The notes beneath the pieces were generated by a model. It saw only the letters and a list, made by a program, of their open reading frames with translations. It ran no database searches and had not been told where the DNA came from. From the NCBI GenBank assembly GCA_028583605.1, contig CM053330.1, forward strand, positions 22,904,129 through 22,968,128: a stretch of DNA of 64,000 nucleotides, given 5' to 3'. The position numbers were made by a program, and so were the translations under genes. Below are positions 9,538 to 21,983 of this stretch, piece by piece (the stretch's first letter is position 1; the number at the start of each line of letters is the position of its first letter). This DNA comes from Dastarcus helophoroides (taxonomy: Eukaryota; Arthropoda; Insecta; Coleoptera; Bothrideridae).

Positions 9538-11593
9538 CAGTCGAACCTGGACAAAAGAGAAAACTCTATGAGTGAGAGTAATTGATATGTCCCGTCATTT
9601 TCACCCCCGAAAACTCTGTAATGCCTGGTTTCTCAACATTCAGGATCATACGTTCAATAACTATCCAACAGATAAATACTGAATACATATCTTTATATGG
9701 CTTTCCGAACGTTATCTGTTAGATTTTTATTGAAGCGATAAGTATTTAAGAAGTAAAATGGTAAGCAACAAATTTGACACTAGTAACAAGTTTTGTAACA
9801 TAAAATCTTGTCTTTGTCTCAACTTTTGATAGTATTTTGTAACGTCAAGCTGTCCACTGTCACAATCAGTTTAAGCTGAAGATTGTAGGTTATATATTGT
9901 GCGACAATGGAAAATATTAAGCGTGCCTTCCTGGCATATCCTTATTAAAAATATACCGCACATTACGCCAAAATTGCATATCCAAAATCAAAGGATGAAT
10001 GTATATCATCTCCGCGTAAGTCCGTCTACTCAATCCGCCCTTCCAAACTGCGCATGTTATGTTATTTAGATGCAATTTCTACGTTTTGAATGTCGGTGGA
10101 ACCTAGACGTTGAACACATTTTGCGAAATGCACGTGAAAATATTTTCTATTCGCATAGGCGAGGTCTAAAATTACCTTAGAAAGCATATAAATTGACTAA
10201 ATAATATCCGAATGGCTGAAAATTATTTGATTTAATTGCACAGCACTCTAAATAGAGAAACAACTATAACAATTAATACGAATTAAATTACGTAGCTATA
10301 GCTACCTTCTTTCAAATGAAAAAGGGTTTACTTTACATAGAACATAATTAAATTATACTTGGATTTGTTCTTGTCTCTTCTATCTATGGAAAATTACGAA
10401 TGTAATTAAGTTGTTGACGGTAACTGTACTAATGAAATTGTCAGAACCCGTAATTTTTGGAATGTTTATGACTAACAAATTCATGGCAGAAGAATTTCGA
10501 ACATACATACACAAAAAATACATTATGTTAATGAGATATTTAAAAACAAATAGGCAATACAATAATGAACAAATGCACGATAGATTGACAGAAAACATAA
10601 TTTTGTTGGAACGGACTGGTCCTTGCTTATCTTAAAAAATTGAAATAAAGAACTTGTCCCCTGAAACCAAGGGAGATTAAAAACATAACAAAGGTTGCTC
10701 TAACGCGTTTCGACAGCCAAGCTATCATCTTCAGAGAGAGACATATTATTTTAGGTTATTACTTAAGACACCGCATGCACGCGCTAGACAATGATTATCG
10801 TGTTCAATTTTCGATTCTGCGCGTATCTCTGCTTCCCAAATAGATGGACTTATGTGAAAGATGTATGCATAAATTCCCCATCTCTTTTTGTTGTCTATAA
10901 ATAAGTATATGCTTTCTGGCATATTTATCAATCAACATTTCGTTATCGCGGGTGGCAAATAGTTCGTATCAGAGTATTACTGGTAATTACGCTGCTTGTA
11001 GATGTCTAATAAACTGGGATCATCTTGTACATACCTAAATTAGTTATACAAACATTCATAAAGACTATTTGTTACAAACAAGTAAATTATACAAGATTAT
11101 TGACTCATAAGTTTTAAGAAATATTTAAAGTAAAGATTGACCAAACAATTATTGTTTAACAAGACGAACTTCAAAATACAATGTAAGTTTTAGAAAAAAT
11201 ATAGGTTGTACGCGATTTATCCGCACCGGGGCAAAAATTTGACATTGCTGTTCCTCACATTTAGTGGTGGTGGAGGTGCGAATTGTCATTTCATGCGCTT
11301 GCGTTAATTTTATCCAACAGATATCTAGTGCTTTTCCTTCAGATATGTCTTTGATAAGTTATTTAACAGATAAGCTTTATTGAACGCTTCAGAAACCCAT
11401 ATTGAAGGTTTGAACGTTAGATAACTCTGTGAGAGTTTTAAGTAAATATAAATAGAAAAGTAAACAAATAATTTCCTCATATTTCTTGATACCTCTGTGA
11501 GAGGAAATATTTTTGTACCTGTACAAGTGAGAAACCTCTTTAAGAGAGAAAAGGTCCAGGTCCCTTGAACTCTCTCTTATCCAGATTCGACTG
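9538..11593. mobile_element. Candidate Tc1/pogo-like element with 20-bp TIRs
   Basis: Left end CAGTCGAACCTGGACAAAAG (9538-9557) and right end, inverted, CAGTCGAATCTGGATAAGAG (11593-11574) differ at about 3 of 20 positions. Each is flanked by TA (9536-9537; 11594-11595). The interior of about 2 kb has no transposase, only a copy of repeat T (10606-10742) and short ORFs. CAGTCGAACCT-type ends are familiar from insect Tc1/pogo relatives. The two ends could also belong to two separate fragments. Confidence 0.45.
10606..10742 (-). repeat. Dispersed repeat T, copy 1 (ribozyme-like hairpin)
   Basis: Reading the minus strand: CTGAAGAT, then a hairpin GATAGC-TTG-GCTGTC, then GAAACGCGTTAGAGCAACC, ending in CTTGGTTTCAGGGGACAAG. 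Related copies lie at 26866-26995 and 53945-54115. The hairpin pairing is kept with a T-G wobble in this copy. The unit ends in sequences similar to its own inverted start in the 54-kb copy. Confidence 0.65.
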
Positions 11594-11599
11594 TATATG

Positions 11600-13248
11600 A
11601 AAATAACAATACCCAAAAATTTTCGAAATTTACACTGCAACTTCTGATCTAATGGACCACAAAAGGGATCTATAAATAGTACGTTATAGCCTGGTGTTCA
11701 TTATAAACGAACAAGAAATACATACTTTCTTATTTCTTATGGAGCTTTGGACCATAATTTTGTTCGTTAAAAGTGGTCGTTCTTTATATGCGAAGTTCGT
11801 TATAAGTTGACTGTACTTGGAATCGGGAACAGATAGAAACAAAAACTTTGCTTAGGTTATGCCTGAAAGATGAAAACATAAAAAAAAACATTAAGTGCTA
11901 CTTTTAACTTCGAGACTCCCTTTCCACATGAAAATCGGCAGTTAGCGATAACAAAATCTCGAACAGTTCAAATACGTTAAAAAGTAATGGATGCACGTAT
12001 TTATATTGTCTTTAAAAAAATTAACATTCATTTCCGAGAAAAATCATTTCACATGTCTTCACATTCATTTTCACTCAATTGGAGTAATGTTCTTTTCAGT
12101 GGTCTATTTCCTTTTACATTCCATAGTGAAAAATAATTCAAAACTAATAATAGAGTGGTGATTTCCTGACCAAGTAAAGCGAAATTGAAGAAATTTGGTT
12201 TGTAGCCAAAGCTACATGTAAGTTTCAAAGCAAACTCCTAAGTACGAGTTGGATTGCCGGGAAAAACCACAAATTGTGTGTGGCAGAGAATGTGTTAATT
12301 TTTTGTGAAAACGATTCATTCATCAAATTGTAAAATAAATGCAATTATTTTCTTATTATTTTCAAGTGTATATACAGTGTAGTTTTTTAAAACTTTACAT
12401 AAGCTAACTTTTTTAAGTGTTGTTCAGAAGCGGTTACTCCAAATAAAAAATGTAACAGAACACTTTTTTTTAGAATTTAAAGATGTATTAAACTGTGTTA
12501 AAAAATGCGGCGCTCCCAGCGCTTCAGTACCTACTGAAGAAATATGGCAACATAGGTGAACAATAAATGTACATTTTTCTTAGTCAAAATATTTTCTAAA
12601 ATTCTGCAATTGGAAGTAGTAGCTTCTCATTTCAAATAAAAAAGCCAGGTTTAAAAAAACTACACACATTCAAATGCAACAGTTTTCAAATAACCCAATG
12701 ACAGCATAATTATGACGATTTCTTTCAAACAACGCAATTTGTGTTTAATTTCCAATGGCTACTACTGTTATTTTAGCTCCTTTTAATTCCTGCCAACTGT
12801 AGACTACTCCAATGTGATAAAACACTTTTTGTTTTGAACCAAAAAATTTATTACAAAAAGAATTGTTTTAGTATCTACCGAAGAAAGTCAAGTCATTTCC
12901 TACAACTTTACAATTGGAAGTACTGATCTCTTCTTTCAAGTGAAAAAGTTGGCCTGAAGTTGTAAGAAGGTTATTAAGAGAGTTTGTTGCGAACCAGGAG
13001 CGCCCTGTTAGAGAGAGTTTGTAGATTTACCCCTCTTTTAAAAAATTGATGGTTTTTTTTTCAATTTCGTGCCGCTACTATAAACCTTCCGAATACGAGG
13101 TTAGAATTAATGAGATAATGACTGAAACTCTCAGTGCAATATGTGTAATATTCAGAACCTGTATTATTTTAGAAATGTGAAAGAAATATTACATTTTTTT
13201 CAGTTACTAAATGATTTTTGTAAAATTTAATGCGTTTCAAATGTTTTG
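11600..13248. other. Intron sequence with weak internal duplication
   Basis: Two diverged segments share AATTGGAAGTA, TTCTCATTTCAA-like and AAAAAG(T/C)C blocks (about 12590-12655 and 12890-12960), suggesting an old duplication of roughly 300 bp. A TACAGTCAACTT end, inverted, is at about 11800-11812. No gene found. Confidence 0.35.
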
Positions 13249-13266
13249 CTAAATACTAAAACTTAC

Positions 13267-13353
13267 CTCATATACGTTTGGGTGCCATACTTTTGTTAAA
13301 AACCTAATCGATGGGGGCGAATATGGGTAATCTACTGGAAATTTCATTCTTGC
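13267..13353 (-). CDS. UBE2R2: UBE2R/Cdc34 ubiquitin-conjugating enzyme, exon 2
   Basis: An 87-bp phase-0 exon encodes residues 61-89, starting ARMKFPVDYPYSPP and ending in WHPNVYE. It has the E2-fold signature PxxYPxxPP and the HPN motif, whose Asn stabilises the oxyanion during ubiquitin transfer. The acceptor is TTATTTCAG and the donor is GAG^GTAAGT. It joins in frame with exon 1 (ending GGCFK) and exon 3 (starting NGDLC). The intron to exon 3 is about 9.9 kb and the intron from exon 1 about 33.8 kb. The start codon that can be read inside the upstream intron is not used. Confidence 0.96.
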
Positions 13354-13724
13354 CTGAAATAATAAACACAACGTTATTGACAAACTAATACTTCTGAAAA
13401 GTGTTACGAACTTACTAACCATAAGTTGATATTTGTTAAATACTATCAACGCAAATATTAATAACGTAGAAAAAATAATTGTTAAAATGGGTAACTCAAG
13501 TTGATAAAACTACCCAAAGAGATACCCAAAAGTATAAAAAAGTGTATGTCGTTTTTAATTTATTCGATCTATCGCAGGTGACGCCCTCTATGAACTATAA
13601 CCTAACTGTAAACAGATTTCAACTCTCTTACTCAAGTCAAAATACCAAAATTTTGTGTGGATATTAGCATTCATTAAGAAAGACTTATAATTAGTTCAAA
13701 AAATTAAAATAATATATTCCTTAA

Positions 13725-16700
13725 GGCGGCGGTCTGGTACTCTTAAAACGTCGAAATTCTTAACTACGTTAACACTATCGCTTAGAATGTAATGAAAATT
13801 GCTAATTATGTTTAGAAATGTTGGGAATTCGGGCTTTGGGAGCAGATTTTTGATTTATTTCTTAGTATTTCCACAAACGTACGTACAATTTGTTCCTATT
13901 TTTGCCTTCTTTCAGAAGCTAAATACCTCGGAAATTAAACGGAATTTGTAAAAAGTACCTCCAAAGCGCGAATTCGACATCCTTGCCTTATAAGTTCTCC
14001 AAATTTGAAAACAACATGTTGAAAAATAAAGGCACCATTTGTAAAATGGGAGTGCGGTTTTTGGCATAAAAATTGCGCTTACATTTCGGTTGCCCTCACT
14101 CGGGTCAGGCATGGTACGGAGACGGACGTGATGTGGAGCAGAGAAATTGTTGCCCCTTCCCCAATATGTCAACGAACGAAGTACCTTCGGCTTCCAAGCT
14201 CATATTTCTTTATCTAAGCACCGTGGATATATTATAATAATAATAAACAATATTAAAGCATTTGTTTTACCAGAGTTTGAGAGTAAAATGAATTGTTTAG
14301 TATTTGTAGCTTACAATTATTTACTCAATATTTAGTGGTTTTTGTTTTGATATGTTTACAAAAATTTTTTTCTCTTCTAATTAACATTTTTATATTACTC
14401 TTTGGAAAACCATAATTTGTTTAGGTAAATAAATACTACGACAGATTTAAGCAAATAAAGAAAAAAATGATTTTATATCATTTAAATTGGAAATTTTATA
14501 TTCTACTAGCATCACTTGTAGTCGAAAGTCGACCATCTCTAAAGAACGAAATTGTTTTTCACATAATTAATTAACAGGTATTTATTTATATGCAGATATT
14601 TATTTCTTACTTTGACGATATGAGAAAATGCTAAGGAATATGAAAATTTCGGCTCTTTTTGAAAATTTCGACTTCTTCGAAAATTTTGACTTTTTTCAAA
14701 ATTTGGACACTTGTTTAAAAATATATTTTTTTGAAAATCTCAAATTTTTTCAGAATTTCGACATCTTGAAATTTTGGAATGTTTTGAAAATTATGAATTT
14801 TTTGAGGAATATGATTTTTGTGATAATTTGGACTTTTCCTTATTTATTTTTGAAAATTTCGACTATTCACTAAATATTTCGACTTTTCTTGAGAATTTCT
14901 GTTTTCTGATATATATTTTCAACTTTTTTCAATATCTCTAGTTTTTCATGAAGAATTCGACATTTTTAATTTCTACTTTTTTAATAATTTCCACTAATTT
15001 CAACTTCTTAATTAAAAAAAATCGAAATTTTGACTTAATTAGAAAATTGTAACTATTTCAAAAGTTCCCCTTTTTCTAAAATTTGGCTATTTTTTGGAAC
15101 TTCCTAATTTTTCAAAATTTCAACTTGTTCAGAAAATTTTTATTTTGTTGCAAATTTCGACTTTCTTGAAAAAATTCTGCTTTTTTAGACAATTTGGACA
15201 TTTTAAGAAAGTAAACAAAGGAATAATTCCGCCCAGGTCAACATTTTCGAAAAGTCGAACTATTAGAAAAAAAGTCGAAATTATTAGAAAACCGTAGTTT
15301 AAAAAACATGGCAACATTCCAAAAAGCACGAATTAAAAGAAAAAAGGTAAAAGTTTGATGGAAATTTAAAAAAAAGTTGTCTCAAAGTCAAATTGTTCGA
15401 AAAAAGTAGAATTTTGAGAGTAAAGCCGAAATGCCAACAAAGAAGAATTTTCAGAGGAAATTCTTAATATCGAGAAAAGACTGTGAAAAGTATCTTTGCA
15501 GAAAAGTATATGTTAATTTAATAGGAATTAACAGGAAACAAAAAGGGTAAAACGAAGCATTTTTAAGTCACCTATTTCTAACTATGTACTTTACTTACTT
15601 ACGGAACTGAAAGAAGAAATACGTGTCAAATGATTTTTTTATAAGTTTGCAATTCGTTAGCTCACTTCCAAGCTTTTCTCTCAAAATTTTGATTTTAAAG
15701 TTTAAACTATTTGAATTTTCCTAGAGATTTTGAAATTTCATGGAAAACGTCGAGAAGAATATCTAATATTCCAATTTAAAATCAAAGTTTTGTGACTTAA
15801 ATGGGAACTCAGAATTTCTTTACATAAATCTCATTTTTTTTCGAAATCTGTAGCTATTTTTCAAAAATTTCAGTTCAAGTATAAAATCTTTTTTTTTCAT
15901 AATGCAAGGTGCAATTTTAAAGAGAACAGTTAGAATTTTTTTTTAAATGTTGGCTATTTTCTCAAAATTTCCAATTTAAATCTGAAATTGTTTTTTTAAT
16001 TGGAATGCAATTCTAGAAAGAAAAATTAAATTTTCAGCTTTTACTTCCCAGTCAAAATGAAAACAGCAAAAGAAAAACCTAATTTTTAAATTTTAAAGTA
16101 AACTAAAATTTCAGGTAAAAAAGTCGAACTTTAGAAGAAACAAATGTTTATTTGGAAAATATTCATGCGACGTCTTTTTTAATTTTAAAATTCCGTGGAA
16201 AATTTTTAAATTTCTGGCCCAATTTTGTTCAAAGTTTTTTCCAGAATTTTGAGTTAAATCTCAAATTCTGGATTCTAAATTCGAGTTTAAGAAAACAAAT
16301 AAATAAATATAAAAATAAATAAAAATTGACATTTATGAAATGGAAAATTGAGAAATCTTGCAATTTCGACCTTTTTTCTAGAAATTGTACTTCAAAGTAA
16401 GTTTTAAGAAAATAATTTGAAATTTCCAATTTAAACTTTTTGACTTTTTATCATAATGTATTTAAATATATCTTTTAAGTTTAGAATTTTCACACCTTTC
16501 TCGAAATTTTATTTTTAAAAGTCGAAATTTTAACAAATACTTTAAATAACATAAAATTTTGACATTTTAGTCGAAGTTTATAATTTTTTCTCAAACTCTC
16601 GACTTCATAATCTCAACATGTTGAACTTGTTCCTTGGAATTTCGATTTTGGTCTCAAAGTTTTGATTTTGTTCTGGAGATTTCGTTTCTGAAGTTGCAAT

Positions 16701-17379
16701 TAAAAAATAGTTTCTTTTTTTTTTAATTTTAAAAAGTTTCTGAACAAATTCCGAATTTTTTAAATGTTTTGACATTCTGTTCGAAACTTTAATTTGTAAT
16801 TTTAAACTCGAAAATTTCACTTCTTTCACAAAATTTTGGACTTAAAGTTGAATAGACGAATAGGTCCTAAAATATTAAAGTTGTTTATTGAAATTTCGAC
16901 TTAAATAACAAAATTTCAATTGTAATTCCTAAAATAAAGAAAAACATAGGAATTACATGTTAAACTTGAAATTCTCTAGATTTCGAAAACGTTTCCAATT
17001 TTAAAAAATGTGACAGTTTTTAAATTATTTTATAAAGATTTGTCAATTCTGTTTTAATTGTTTATCAAAGCGTGTCAAAAAATACCAATTTTAAGAAACA
17101 GGTCAAAATCTATACTAGCAAGTTTACAAACAAATATGAATACTAAACCAACTGCTATTAGCAACATGCACACTTCCTTGAGGTATCCAAATGGATCGAG
17201 TTACACAGTATCATATATCAGTAAAGTGACGATATGAATGATTGCGAATTCGAACGACGTAAACCGAACTTTTTACTCAATTCCCCTCCGAAACCCCTTG
17301 CGTCTCTGTTCTCCTAACACCCACAGGGCATTGAAATCCAAGAGCCAAATCGTACTTAGCGATTTACCAGACCCCCGCC
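13725..17379. mobile_element. TTAA-flanked TIR unit enclosing a repeat block
   Basis: GGCGGCGGTCTGGTA directly follows TTAA at 13721-13724, and its complement TACCAGACCCCCGCC directly precedes TTAA at 17380-17383. Together they form ~19-bp inverted repeats including the TTAA, with one mismatch. TTAA duplications are typical of piggyBac-like elements, though a Harbinger reading (TTA/TAA plus AGGCGG) is possible. No transposase is recognisable; most of the 3.65-kb interior is the degenerate TTTCGA block at 14.6-17.1 kb. Confidence 0.55.
14620..17110. repeat. Degenerate TTTCGA minisatellite, block 1
   Basis: Successive diverged units with core AAATTTCGACTTTTTTC recur about every 18-22 bp. The plus-strand orientation prevails at 14.63-15.23 kb, the reverse orientation (GTCGAAATT...) at about 15.24-15.5 kb, and it is mixed after that. 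ORFs in it are products of the low complexity and are not called. The block lies inside the TTAA-flanked unit. Confidence 0.75.
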
Positions 17380-17383
17380 TTAA

Positions 17384-19089
17384 CTGTCAACTTTTAGATT
17401 AAGCGAAGTTTTTACCTTAAGAAGCTACCTGTGCATTTTGGCCCATTACCTGCAAGAAGACTATAAATGGTCTACAGTCTATATCAGTGACGTGCATACA
17501 ATGCAGGCGAAAAGGCATTGCCTATCCTAGCAAAATCATAAAAGAAAATATAATTACTTCTAAATAAAATTATTTTTTCAGCAGACACAGTATTTTGCTT
17601 TATTAATACTTTGTATCCCTTTTCGATCATTAAAAAAGGGTACAAACTTTTAAAATTAATTCAAGGTTATTGCAAAGTTAACACGATTACGGTAATATTC
17701 CAGTGAACAGTCACACTCCATTACAATATTCCCCTGTAGGTGGCCCATAAGCCAAAGACATAGGCAGATAACAACAATACCATAGCACTTATATGGAGAT
17801 ATAAAGGCAGCACCTTTTATTTGCTAATGTATATATTGCAGCGACATCTTTGTTACAATGGGCGTACATTACATTAGAACTTTCCATTTCAGTAAATCCC
17901 CTAGATATTAATTTATAATGCTATTTGTTAGTCTTGTTGTCATCGTCTACGTTCCGTATGTGTTTTGTAGTGTTCATTTAGTACAAACCGAATTCATTCG
18001 TTTTATTTTCTAACAAGCTTTACTTAAGACATTTAATATATACATAGTGTCGAACTGTTCTGTTACTGTTAGTTTATTGGACTGTTAGTGACGAAAATGC
18101 AGTGAAAATGCGATCATGGTGAAACTGCTTACAGTGGCTAAAAAACTTTCATTGGTGTTCATAAACACGAAAACGCGACAGGACATCTTATTCCTCTACT
18201 TAAACCTGTGTTTGGATATTTTGATAGAAAAAAATGTATGACAACTACAAATAGATATTATTTTCAAAAGAAAAAAATACGTGGACTGAAAAGTTTAATA
18301 ATTCATAAAGTTTGGTTCCACTTTCAAACGTGCGAATAGGATTCTTGCAACTGCTCTGTAAGTACACGATAATATTTACTACATTACATTTACTCCAACG
18401 TTTACTTTTGACTGTATCGGAATCGTCGGATATCTATTTGTCTACCCTGTCTCAAATGGCACTGCAGGCCACTGGTCTATATGATATTTATAGAAATCTT
18501 GCTTCAGAAGTTGTATTGTGATTTGTGTATTCCAAATCAAAAGTCAAAAACTAACCAATGTTTTATTTTAATGGCGTATATTTTGAAGAATTGATGACTT
18601 GCGAATATTTACAAAGTGTTCAATGCAAATACCTGCTAAATTTTCATATTTATAAAGCACAAAAATGCACTTGTCTCTAATAGATAATTTTCAGGACCAA
18701 TTTGTTGGAAATATTTAAAACATTGGAAACATATGTCATTTAGAAAACCAAAACTTGAAAGTCCAGTCTGGAAATTCAAGCCTGACGCCTCTAATTGTTG
18801 ACGTAAATGAGTTCATATGTCGCAAACTGTATTTAACAATAAATACAACAAATAAATGATAAAAATATGCAAATGATAAAAACAGACCCCCAGATGTAAC
18901 TTGCACATGTTTATCCTTTCTATAGACAAATTTATTCCTGTACCACAAAATAAATAACTTGTAGTTATTATTTTGTGCCTGTACTTTTCTGGTTCGGCTG
19001 GTTTCAAATTGAATAGTGCTTCTACGCTTCCACCTAACAGTAATGATTCTACAATATTTGACTGTTTTCTAATGCCGCCATAAGCAAAC
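17384..19089. other. Intron sequence, nothing firmly recognised
   Basis: At 17490-17520, AGTGACGTGCATACAATGCAGG resembles the end of a hAT-type transposon but no partner end was found. Two ORFs of 69 and 92 codons (18312-18521 plus; 18813-19091 minus) show no known motif. Confidence 0.4.
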
Positions 19090-19560
19090 AATCTTAAAAA
19101 CTTTAGCCAGCTCGAAATGTTGACTTTCCTTGGATATTTTGGAAGCTCGAAATTTCAGCATTCTTTTTCTTAAAATTTCGATTTTCTGCATTGTTTTCTC
19201 ATAATTTCTCGTTTGCTTAAAATTTTTAGTTTTTGTAAAATATCGCGTGCAAACCCAAAAATCTTTTAAAAAAACTCAAATTATTTATCAAGATTTCTAT
19301 ATTCATAAAAAATGATTCATTATTTTTTTGTTGAAAATCGTTTTCAAAATTTCGATTTTATTCCCATGTTGATTTTACTATTTTATGGAAATTTCGGGAA
19401 TATATATATATTTTGTTATATATCTTTTACTTATTTTCGTAAAAGTTCGATTAGAAATTCCGAATTTCGACTTTACCTAGGAGTTAAATGGCAGATTTTT
19501 AAAAACGACGTTTTTTTTCCTGAATAACACCTTTAATTATCTTCTAAAAAAGTTGATGGC
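19090..19560. repeat. Degenerate TTTCGA minisatellite, block 2
   Basis: Units of the type AAAATTTCGATTTTCTGC and TTCGAAATTT recur as in block 1, plus orientation dominant. Confidence 0.65.
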
Positions 19561-20659
19561 ATAAAATTCCACATTAGGTTGCCTATTTAACAGATTTTCT
19601 ATTTCTGCTAATAATAATCAAGCTAACCATTCCCAGTCCTGCAGGACACACATATATTATGCATTTGTGTATTTATTTTATTGATTTATCTCACCATCGT
19701 TGTCACAAGCATTGTGGTTTTCGCAATTTTTTAAATTAAAAACTGGTGCAACAGTAATAGTTTCATAGTTGAATTTTAGTTAAAATTTAGTGATGGCCAG
19801 TAGACAGGAAAAAAGTGAATTCGTTAAAATGGATTTCGTTAGTGACAAATGTTTTATTGTAAATATAGCCAGATCAAGGAGTAGTTCCACATTTTTCTTT
19901 GGCCGTCCTTGCGTTCCACTTATTTATAACCGACATTTAACCGAGTAGGGAGGCCTTTTGTTTGAGATAATATGTACGTATAATAAACTCTCAAAAGACA
20001 AGGTCTTGCTCCCTTTTATGGCATTTGAATTAGTTTTTGTTTAATACTTCCTACTTGTACGGTTATTACGCAGAACAAAAATTACAAGAGTAAGAAATAC
20101 ACATCATTTATTAAATCACAATATATTACAAAAAAAAGTTTTAATAAAATTAATGACAAAAATTAATAATACTTGACATAAAAAAAATTTTGCTTATTTT
20201 GAAATATTTTACATGTATCAGATAATTATAATTATTAATATTATAAATTAATAAATGTTTTATTAGCGTTTTATTACGAACTTAACATTGAAAATTTAGC
20301 TTCCACAGCTAAAGGAAGTCAAACTTTCACCATTTGTTGCATCGATTAGCGATTGATTATATTGTTTATTTTCCTAGCTCTCACAATGGTTCGACTACTA
20401 TAGTTCACATAAATATGCTCATTCTACGTTGGCAACGAAATAAATAATATTTGACTGAGTTTTGGCAACACTGAAATTTTTAATAACTGATCTCAAGTCA
20501 TCAAATATTTTCAGCTAACATAGGGACAAAACACGATTTTTGCAGATATTTTGCGATTTCGAGCGCCAACGATATTATTTCCTGTTTATAACAATAATTA
20601 ATTCTCTAAACCTAGCTAACAGAAGTTTACATTAAGTAGTTTCGTGGATATGGACAGCA
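19561..20659. other. Intron sequence, nothing recognised
   Basis: A 51-codon ORF (19793-19948, plus) starts after GTG ATG GCC but has no recognisable domain. The rest is AT-rich. Confidence 0.4.
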
Positions 20660-21120
20660 AAAGATAAGAGAACTTAAAAAAAAAACTGACAACTTAAAAA
20701 AAAGTCAAAATTTTCAAAAAAGTCGAAATTAAAAAATTAACATTTTCCAAAATATTCGAAATTTTGAAGAAAAGCGGAATTTTTCAGAGAGTTAAGAATA
20801 AAAAAAAATTCAAAATTTTAAAATGCAAATTTCGAAAAATGTAGAATTTAACAAATGCAAAATTTGGAAAACAGTTTGAAACATTCAAAGTCGAAATTTT
20901 CAAAAAAATTCAAATTATAAAGGCAGACATTTTCAAAAAAAGTAGAATTTTTTAAAAACAACTTAAAATGTACAAGAGTCATTATTTCAAGAAAAAATGG
21001 AAATTTGCTCTTGGCAGTTGCTTGATTTTGAAAAAAAAGAACGTAACATCAAAAATAGAAGAACTTTTGAAATAGGTAAAAGTCAACATTTTTTCTTCTC
21101 CTCTTTCAGAAGAATTTTTG
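20660..21120. repeat. Degenerate TTTCGA minisatellite, block 3
   Basis: Reverse-orientation units (GTCGAAATTTTCAAAAAA) at roughly 18-22 bp spacing, ending just left of the DD41D mariner. Confidence 0.65.
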
Positions 21121-21983
21121 ACTTTTATAGGGATCGCGTACAGAAAAAAAAATCGTTATATGATTCATCCGTTCACATGTAAGAAACTTCCTTCGTAAGT
21201 TCAAAAAATAAAGAGGGGGGAAGGGACTATTGACCAGCCCTGTACAGGGTGAGTCACTAAGCGGGAATCGGTCTTTGGTAGGCGTATCGTTCAAAATATG
21301 GAAAAATGTTTCGAATAAAAGTTGTTCGAAATAAAGTTCTCCACAACCTAAAATTATTGCCAAATATGGCGGCCTTCCGGTTGCACCGGAAATGAACACA
21401 ACTTTCTTATTTTAAATAGAACACCCAATGTATTTTTACATTTTTGGATTCCTTGTTAAAAATGAATATGAATTTATTAAGACGACATAGGCCCTTAGTT
21501 GAACCGTTTTCGCGTAATTTAATTTTTTTGGTTAAATTTGACGATTTCGGAGCTTGACGCCATTAACGATATTTTCCAAACGCGATGACTCGGAGTTGTG
21601 TGGCATACAGTTTTGGATTCAGGAAGAAATGGAGTATTTGTTTACGTCTTTGCTGTTAGCAAGATTTCTTAAATTTCTTCACATCCGTCGACTCAATTCT
21701 TCAGTTGTTCAAACATGCATAACTTAATTTTTTCAAATGGAACCACCTATCTTGGATTATCTTATCGGATGCGAAATTAAATTACCTTTTTTTTTAGTAC
21801 CAGGTATTGCCCCCTCCGTCCAATAATTTTTGAGAAATTTAGAATTTTGTAACAATTTTAATTAATTTCGTATTATCGCGTTAGCCTTGGATGTCGCGGT
21901 TTTGTTTCGTCTCGTTTGTCCGGCAATAACTGACAGTTTATCTCATTGTTGTCGCGAGGTCTTGGTATTAGTACTGAAAGACA

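Noticed and set aside
14620..17110. CRISPR-like or true tandem satellite array
   Set aside because: Units are imperfect, spacing varies, and there are no unique spacers. The host is eukaryotic.
19793..19948. 51-codon ORF starting MASRQEKSEFVK
   Set aside because: Looks protein-like at the start but I know no family for it, and length alone is not evidence in this window.
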